A stretch of DNA of 64,000 nt from SLRI01 sp964576715 (GTDB lineage: Bacteria > Pseudomonadota > Alphaproteobacteria > Geminicoccales > Geminicoccaceae), in assembly GCA_964576715.1 (NCBI GenBank), contig CAZNWE010000003.1, positions 37,023 through 101,022 on the forward strand, written 5' to 3'. Of the stretch, positions 59,965 through 64,000 are shown in pieces. The position numbers and the translations under genes were made by a program. The notes beneath the pieces are model-generated. The model was given only the letters and a program-made list of their open reading frames with translations. It was not told where the DNA came from and did not search any database. Positions within the stretch are counted from its first letter, which is position 1. Every line of letters starts with the position of its first letter.

Positions 59965-60044
59965 CGACCGTCACCCGGCACATTGTTTCGCGTGGCGACA
60001 GTGCTGCCGCGACGCCCCCTCAGCTCGCCGGGAAAGCCCCGACC

Positions 60045-60536
60045 TTGCCGATCTTCTCGCTCGCCTTCGTCGCCGTTCTCCTCTCAGGCATCCTGCTTGG
60101 CGGCATGATCTTCTGCTCCGCCGCGTTCGCCCCCTTGGTCTTCATGAAGCTGCCGGGCGACATGGCTGCGAGGTTCATCCGCCAGCTCTTCCCGGTCTAC
60201 TACAAGGGCGGCGCGGTCCTCGCCTTTTTGGCCGCTGCCGCCAGCTTGTGGAGCCGGCCCGGGTTGGTCCTGGCATTGACCGGCGTGGCCTTCCTCTTCG
60301 CGCTGCTCTGGCTGATGCCGGCGATCAACCGCAATCGCGACAAGGGCCTTGGCGGCGACACCGCCGCCTTGGCCGTGTTCGAGCGGCTGCACAGCTCGAG
60401 CGTCGCCCTCAACGCTTTGCAAATCCTGGGCGTGCTCGTCGGCTTTGCGTTGATCGCCCGCGGCTGGCGCCTTCCTCCCGACACTAACGCGCTCGTGACC
60501 ACACGCGATTTGAGCATCGGCCGGCAGCCGACCTAG
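60045..60536 (+). CDS. DUF4149 (TMEM205-like) membrane protein
   Basis: 163 residues from TTG 60045. Four helices: FSLAFVAVLLSGILLGGMIF, FIRQLFPVYYKGGAVLAFLA, LVLALTGVAFLFALLWLMPA and ALQILGVLVGFALIARGW. AINRNRDKGLGGDTAALAVF is the family's connecting loop. Function unknown. It precedes the YHS protein by 38 bp and may belong to the same metal-related region, but this is only proximity. Confidence 0.78.
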   Translation: MPIFSLAFVAVLLSGILLGGMIFCSAAFAPLVFMKLPGDMAARFIRQLFPVYYKGGAVLAFLAAAASLWSRPGLVLALTGVAFLFALLWLMPAINRNRDKGLGGDTAALAVFERLHSSSVALNALQILGVLVGFALIARGWRLPPDTNALVTTRDLSIGRQPT

Positions 60537-60574
60537 GTTCCGCCCGCAACAACCCAGCCAAGGAACTGACGGCC

Positions 60575-61117
60575 ATGCTTCGCGCAACACTACTTGGCGG
60601 CGCCATCGCCCTCGCTACCCTCGGAGAGGCCTGGGCCGGCCCGCAATATGTCGACGAGACCGGCTTCGCCTTGAGCGGCTACGACCCGGTTGCCTATTTC
60701 GACCTCGAGCAGGCGCCGCCGGGCGACCCCCAGCCGTTCGCCGTCCCCGGCCGGGCCGATATCACCGCCGACTGGAACGGTGCTACCTGGGCCTTTGCCA
60801 GCGAGGCCAATCGCGACCGCTTCCTCGCGAATCCCGAGGCCTACGCCCCCGCCTTCGATGGCCATTGCGCCTTCGGCGTCGCCAAGGGCGGCAAGGTGCC
60901 AGGCAACCCCAATCTCTGGCGCATCGTCGACGGCCAGCTCTACGTCAACATCAACCCGGCCGTGCAGGGCATGTGGACGGCCGACATCGATGGCAATCTG
61001 GAGGCCGCGTCGGGCAACTGGCCGACGCTCGAGACCGATCCCGCTTCCGCCGACTCCTGGCTCGCGCTGGACGCCAACGCCGACACCTACGAGATCCTCG
61101 CCCCGATCGACGGGTGA
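60575..61117 (+). CDS. Exported YHS-domain protein
   Basis: 180 residues. Signal peptide (LLGGAIALATLGEAWA), then YHS-type domain: SGYDPVAYFDLEQAPPGD, DWNGATWAFASEANRDRFLA and YAPAFDGHCAFGVAKGGKV, with the Tyr-His-Ser-like pattern; LWRIVDGQLYVNINPAVQG follows. YHS domains are often linked to copper or other heavy metals. ATG with AAGGAAC upstream. 55 bp before the bufferin precursor gene, consistent with a shared copper-responsive unit (inference). Confidence 0.8.
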   Translation: MLRATLLGGAIALATLGEAWAGPQYVDETGFALSGYDPVAYFDLEQAPPGDPQPFAVPGRADITADWNGATWAFASEANRDRFLANPEAYAPAFDGHCAFGVAKGGKVPGNPNLWRIVDGQLYVNINPAVQGMWTADIDGNLEAASGNWPTLETDPASADSWLALDANADTYEILAPIDG

Positions 61118-61172
61118 GGCGGTCGGCGCTATCCTTTCCGCATTCGTGCCACTCCATATCGAGGATCCAAGC

Positions 61173-61493
61173 ATGACGACGAAGCCGAACACCACCGCCC
61201 TCGTCGCCGGCGCGGTCGCCGCCGCGATCGCCGGCGCGGGCAGCCTCGCCGCCCCGGCGCATGCCGCCAACGAGAAGTGCTACGGCATCTCGCTCGCCGG
61301 GCAGAACGACTGTGCAGCCGGCCCCGGCACCACCTGCGCCGGCACCTCCGTCATCGACTACCAGGGTAATGCCTGGACGCTGGTGCCCGAGGGCACCTGC
61401 GAGATGTACGGTGTGGCCGACGCTCCCGAGTACCAGCTGCCCGGTGACCGGCAGGGCTCGCTCGAGGAACTCGACCGCGACCTGCCCGCCTGA
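61173..61493 (+). CDS. bufA1: Bufferin precursor BufA1 (DUF2282)
   Basis: 106 residues. Sec-type signal (ALVAGAVAAAIAGAGSLA) then the DUF2282 core ANEKCYGISLAGQNDCAAGP, TTCAGTSVIDYQGNAWTLVP and EGTCEMYG with four Cys (residues 36, 47, 55, 76). Bufferins are Cys-modified RiPPs that bind copper in the periplasm. Unlike shorter BufA1 proteins, this one has an acidic C-terminal tail of about 26 residues after the last Cys (ending EELDRDLPA). ATG with GAGGA eight bases upstream; first of the four buf genes. Confidence 0.9.
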   Translation: MTTKPNTTALVAGAVAAAIAGAGSLAAPAHAANEKCYGISLAGQNDCAAGPGTTCAGTSVIDYQGNAWTLVPEGTCEMYGVADAPEYQLPGDRQGSLEELDRDLPA

Positions 61494-61553
61494 CCCGCGC
61501 GGCAGGGCGGCACCACCGGCGTCGCCCTGCCGCGGCATCGAGGAGCAGCTGCC

Positions 61554-62420
61554 ATGCGCACGACCATCCCGGCCGCCGCTGGACTTGGGCTCAAGCCTCA
61601 GCACTATCATGAGATCGAGGCCAGCCGCCCGGCGGTCGGCTGGTTCGAGGTGCACCCGGAGAACTACATGGGCGCGGGCGGCCCGCCGCACCGCCATCTG
61701 GCCGCGATCCGCCAGCACTACCCGCTCTCGCTGCACGGTGTGGGCCTCTCGATCGGCGGTGCCGAGCCGCTCGACAAGGCGCATCTCGGCCGGCTCCGGG
61801 ATCTCTGCGACCGCTACGCACCGGGTCTCGTCTCCGAGCATCTCGCCTGGTCGACCCACGAGGGCGTGTTCTTCAACGACCTGCTGCCGTTGCCCTATAC
61901 CGCAACGACCCTGGCCCGGGTGGCGGCGCATATCGACGAGGTACAGGAGGTGCTCGGCCGCCGCATCCTGCTCGAGAACCCGTCTTCCTACCTCGCCTTC
62001 GAGGCGAGCACGCTGAGCGAGACGGCGTTCTTGGCCGAGCTTGCCCGGCGCACCGGCTGCGGCCTTCTGCTCGATGTCAACAACGTCTTCGTCTCGGCCG
62101 AGAACCTGGGTTTTTCAGCGGCAGCCTACATCGCCGACTTCCCGCTGCATGCCGTCCGGGAAATTCACCTCGGCGGCCACAGCCGCGAGCCCGACGGCCT
62201 CCTGATCGACGCCCATGATCAGGCCGTTGGCGATCCCGTCTGGTCGCTCTTTCGCGAGGTGTTGGGCCGGACCGGCCCGGTCCCGACGCTGGTCGAGTGG
62301 GACAATGAGGTGCCGGCGTGGCCCGCGCTCTTTGCCGAGGCTGTGGCGGCCCAGGCGCTCATCGACGAGGTCGCAGCGCGGGACGACAGGGGAGACCGGC
62401 ACCTTGCCGTCGCCTGCTGA
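61554..62420 (+). CDS. bufB1: Bufferin-modifying enzyme BufB (DUF692)
   Basis: 288 residues. Diiron/multinuclear-iron DUF692 enzyme related to MbnB that oxidises precursor cysteines. Metal-site elements: GLKPQHYHEIEASRPAVGWF, VHPENYMG, SLHGVGLSIGG, VSEHLAWSTHEG, LLENPSSYL, LLLDVNNVFVSA, EIHLGGHSR, DAHDQAVGDPVW and LVEWDNEVPAW. Nearly all family His/Glu/Asp positions are kept. ATG with GAGGAGC upstream; last codons overlap the bufC start. Confidence 0.92.
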   Translation: MRTTIPAAAGLGLKPQHYHEIEASRPAVGWFEVHPENYMGAGGPPHRHLAAIRQHYPLSLHGVGLSIGGAEPLDKAHLGRLRDLCDRYAPGLVSEHLAWSTHEGVFFNDLLPLPYTATTLARVAAHIDEVQEVLGRRILLENPSSYLAFEASTLSETAFLAELARRTGCGLLLDVNNVFVSAENLGFSAAAYIADFPLHAVREIHLGGHSREPDGLLIDAHDQAVGDPVWSLFREVLGRTGPVPTLVEWDNEVPAWPALFAEAVAAQALIDEVAARDDRGDRHLAVAC

Positions 62421-63162
62421 CCTGGCGGCGGCCCTCCTGGTACCGGATCGTCGGCCACCGCCGGGTCTCGCCCCGGCCGAGCGCTTCGCCGTCTATCGCA
62501 ACAATGTGGTGGTCGGCCTGATCGAGGCCCTGGCCGCCGCCTACCCGGCGGTCGCAGCACTGGTCGGCGAGCGCTTCTTCAAGGCCGCCGCCGGCCTCTA
62601 CGTTCGGGCCGAGCCGCCGACGAGCCCGGTGCTCATCCTCTATGGCGGCGGCTTTCCCGCCTTCCTCGAGACCTTCGAGCCGGCCCGCCGGCTGCCGTTC
62701 CTGGCCGATGTCGCCCGGCTGGAGCGCGCCTGGCTCTTGGCCTACCATGGTGCCGAAGCAGCACCGCTGCCGCTTGCCGCCCTGGCCGCATTGCCCGAGA
62801 CCGCGCTAACCGATACGGCGGTGACCCTCCACCCGACATTCGCGCTCGTGGTCTCGCGCTTTCCGATCCTCGCCCTCTGGGCCGCCAACACCGGCCGCGG
62901 CGCCCATGCCGACGTCGACCTCGAGCGGCCGGAAAGCGTTGCCGTGCTGCGGCCGCACGCGAGCGTCGACACGCATCGGCTCGACCCGGGCATGCCGGCC
63001 TTCCTCCGCTCGCTGCAGGGTGGTGCCACGCTCGGCGCCGCCGCGGCGGCGGCCCTCGCGGCGGCGCCCGCCTTCGATCTCGCGGCCGGCATCGGTCGGC
63101 TCTTCGCCATCGAGGCCGTGAGCGGCCTCGTTCCCCCCCGAACTGAGGATCCGGCGCCATGA
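62404..63162 (+). CDS. bufC1: Bufferin partner protein BufC (DUF2063)
   Basis: 252 residues from TTG 62404 with GGGGAG nine bases upstream, overlapping bufB by 17 bp. DUF2063 features: PAERFAVYRNNVVVGLIEAL, AAAYPAVAALVGERFFKAAA, GGFPAFLETFEPARRLPFLA, DVARLERAWLLAYHGAEAAP. Acts with BufB to recognise and install the modification on BufA (family knowledge). Stop overlaps the DoxX-like gene. Confidence 0.9.
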   Translation: MPSPADLAAALLVPDRRPPPGLAPAERFAVYRNNVVVGLIEALAAAYPAVAALVGERFFKAAAGLYVRAEPPTSPVLILYGGGFPAFLETFEPARRLPFLADVARLERAWLLAYHGAEAAPLPLAALAALPETALTDTAVTLHPTFALVVSRFPILALWAANTGRGAHADVDLERPESVAVLRPHASVDTHRLDPGMPAFLRSLQGGATLGAAAAAALAAAPAFDLAAGIGRLFAIEAVSGLVPPRTEDPAP

Positions 63163-63749
63163 TCGACGACCTGGTCGACCTGCATCATCGCTTGTTTCGC
63201 GGCCTCGAGGTCGTCCTCGACGGCTGGTTCCTGGGTCTCCTCGCGCGCTGCGCGTTCGCCGGCGTGCTGCTGGTCTATTTCCTGAACGCCGCCATGACCA
63301 AGCTCGGCGACGGGGCGCTCGGCTTCTTGAGCCTGTCGGCGGGAGCCTACATCCAGATCGTCCCGCCGATCATGGAGGCTGCCGGCTACGACCCGGCCGC
63401 CGTCGCCTTCCTGCCCTGGGGCCTGATCGTCCATCTCGGCACCTACGCCGAGATCGTGCTGCCGATCCTCGTCGTCATCGGCCTCTTCACCCGCCTCGCA
63501 TCGCTCGGCATGATCGGCTTCATCCTGGTGCAGAGCTATGTCGATATCGCCTTCCACGGCGCCGACGCCGAGACCATCGGCAGCCTTTTCGACCGCCTCC
63601 CGGACGCTGCCATCGTCGACCAGCGCACGCTCTGGCTCTTCCCCCTCGTCTATCTCGTGGTCAAGGGTGCGGGTGCGCTCTCCCTCGACCACCTCCTCGC
63701 CCGCCGCTTCAGGGACCCGCTCGACGAGCCGCTGCCGGCCTGGCGATAG
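63159..63749 (+). CDS. bufD: DoxX-like membrane protein of the bufferin operon
   Basis: 196 residues, four helices. DoxX-family entry LLARCAFAGVLLVYFLNAAM, then SLSAGAYIQIVPPIMEAAGY, LVVIGLFTRLASLGMIGFIL and TLWLFPLVYLVVKGAGALSL with DHLLARRF at the end. DoxX proteins regularly close bufferin operons; the role may be redox supply or export. ATG overlaps the bufC stop (ATGA). Confidence 0.88.
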   Translation: MIDDLVDLHHRLFRGLEVVLDGWFLGLLARCAFAGVLLVYFLNAAMTKLGDGALGFLSLSAGAYIQIVPPIMEAAGYDPAAVAFLPWGLIVHLGTYAEIVLPILVVIGLFTRLASLGMIGFILVQSYVDIAFHGADAETIGSLFDRLPDAAIVDQRTLWLFPLVYLVVKGAGALSLDHLLARRFRDPLDEPLPAWR

Positions 63750-63777
63750 GCTAGGGACCGCCGTCCCGACCGGGCGC

Positions 63778-64000
63778 TCAGTCCTCCGGTGTTAGGCGAA
63801 CCTCGCATTGGTTGCCGGTGTCGACGCCTGCCGTCCGGCATTGCGGCTCTGTCGAGTTGAAGAAGAAGACATTGGCGCCCTTGCCCCAGGGACGGATGGT
63901 CCGCGCGAACGCCGGTGCGCCGTTCAAGCTGACCGTTGCGGGGCAAGCTGACCGTTGCGGGGCAAGCTGACCGTTGCGGGGCAAGCTGACCGTTGCGGGG
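63778..64000 (-). CDS. Partial gene entering the window from the right, C-terminal end
   Basis: An open frame runs from the window edge to a stop at 63778-63780. Its last 50 residues (FARTIRPWGKGANVFFFNST, then EPQCRTAGVDTGNQC) look like a real exported-protein domain with two Cys. Upstream it is encoded by the 19-bp repeat, which in three units gives a 19-residue repeat (PATVSL, RNGQLA). Low-to-moderate confidence that this is one gene. Confidence 0.35.
   Translation of the reverse strand, partial: PATVSLPRNGQLAPQRSACPATVSLNGAPAFARTIRPWGKGANVFFFNSTEPQCRTAGVDTGNQCEVRLTPED
63925..64000. repeat. 19-bp perfect tandem repeat at the window end
   Basis: Four identical copies of CAAGCTGACCGTTGCGGGG at 63925-63943, 63944-63962, 63963-63981 and 63982-64000, running off the window. 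Since 19 is not a multiple of 3, reading frames cycle every 57 bp and stay open on the minus strand. Confidence 0.95.

Noticed and set aside
1..64000. CRISPR arrays, tRNA or rRNA genes, integrases, transposases
   Set aside because: None seen. The only tandem arrays (17 and 19 bp) lack spacers, and no insertion-sequence genes or terminal repeats were found.

Overview
The window is GC-rich (roughly 70 percent by eye) and gene-dense. It reads as chromosome of an alphaproteobacterium, probably near the Rhodospirillales/Geminicoccales (inference). Supporting markers are: zapA, a 6S RNA and 5-formyltetrahydrofolate cyclo-ligase in that order; rpmH-rnpA-yidD-yidC followed by engB; Bpt-type aminoacyl transferase; TakP-like TRAP parts; a perfect CtrA box; and many GTG/TTG starts. 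A 100-N assembly gap lies at 50939-51038.

Layout. 1-1686: 3'-truncated ABC exporter. 2141-19874: a 17.7 kb block of mostly unrecognised envelope proteins in three transcription units (minus 7841-2141, minus 15559-8683, plus 15897-19874) and one single gene (8186-8605). It holds a TolQ/ExbB/MotA-like channel protein, an ExbD/MotB-like single-pass protein, a TonB/TolA-shaped protein, an active and an apparently inactive lytic transglycosylase, a peptidoglycan-binding lipoprotein, several CsgG/FlgT-like lipoproteins, a secreted trypsin-like protease, a membrane protein with a Lon-C-like fold and a large helical cytoplasmic protein. I read this as a candidate undescribed, proton-motive-force-driven envelope-spanning machine.

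20323-34135: YraN, a TRAP transporter split into two loci, cyclopropane fatty acid synthase, leucyltransferase, a two-component system, universal stress protein and CopD-like protein. 34312-47257: OmpA-like coiled-coil protein, intracellular subtilisin under a hairpin leader, degenerate cupredoxin, gap-tkt, zapA/6S RNA/5-FCL, a phosphodiesterase, ggt and rlmI. 47378-53940: type I secretion ABC/HlyD pair, 17-bp tandem repeats flanking the gap, a lipoprotein, an orphan histidine kinase and a DUF547 protein. 54100-59024: ribosome/membrane-insertion housekeeping cluster plus argB. 60575-63749: a YHS protein and a four-gene bufferin (copper-binding RiPP) operon. The window ends inside a perfect 19-bp tandem repeat.

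A theme of the window is proteins that keep an enzyme or metal-binding fold but have lost its catalytic residues or ligands: a lytic transglycosylase without its Glu, a nitrilase without its Glu-Lys-Cys triad, a retropepsin without its DTG, and a pseudoazurin with one of four copper ligands. All functional calls come from reading motifs by eye; no database search was run.
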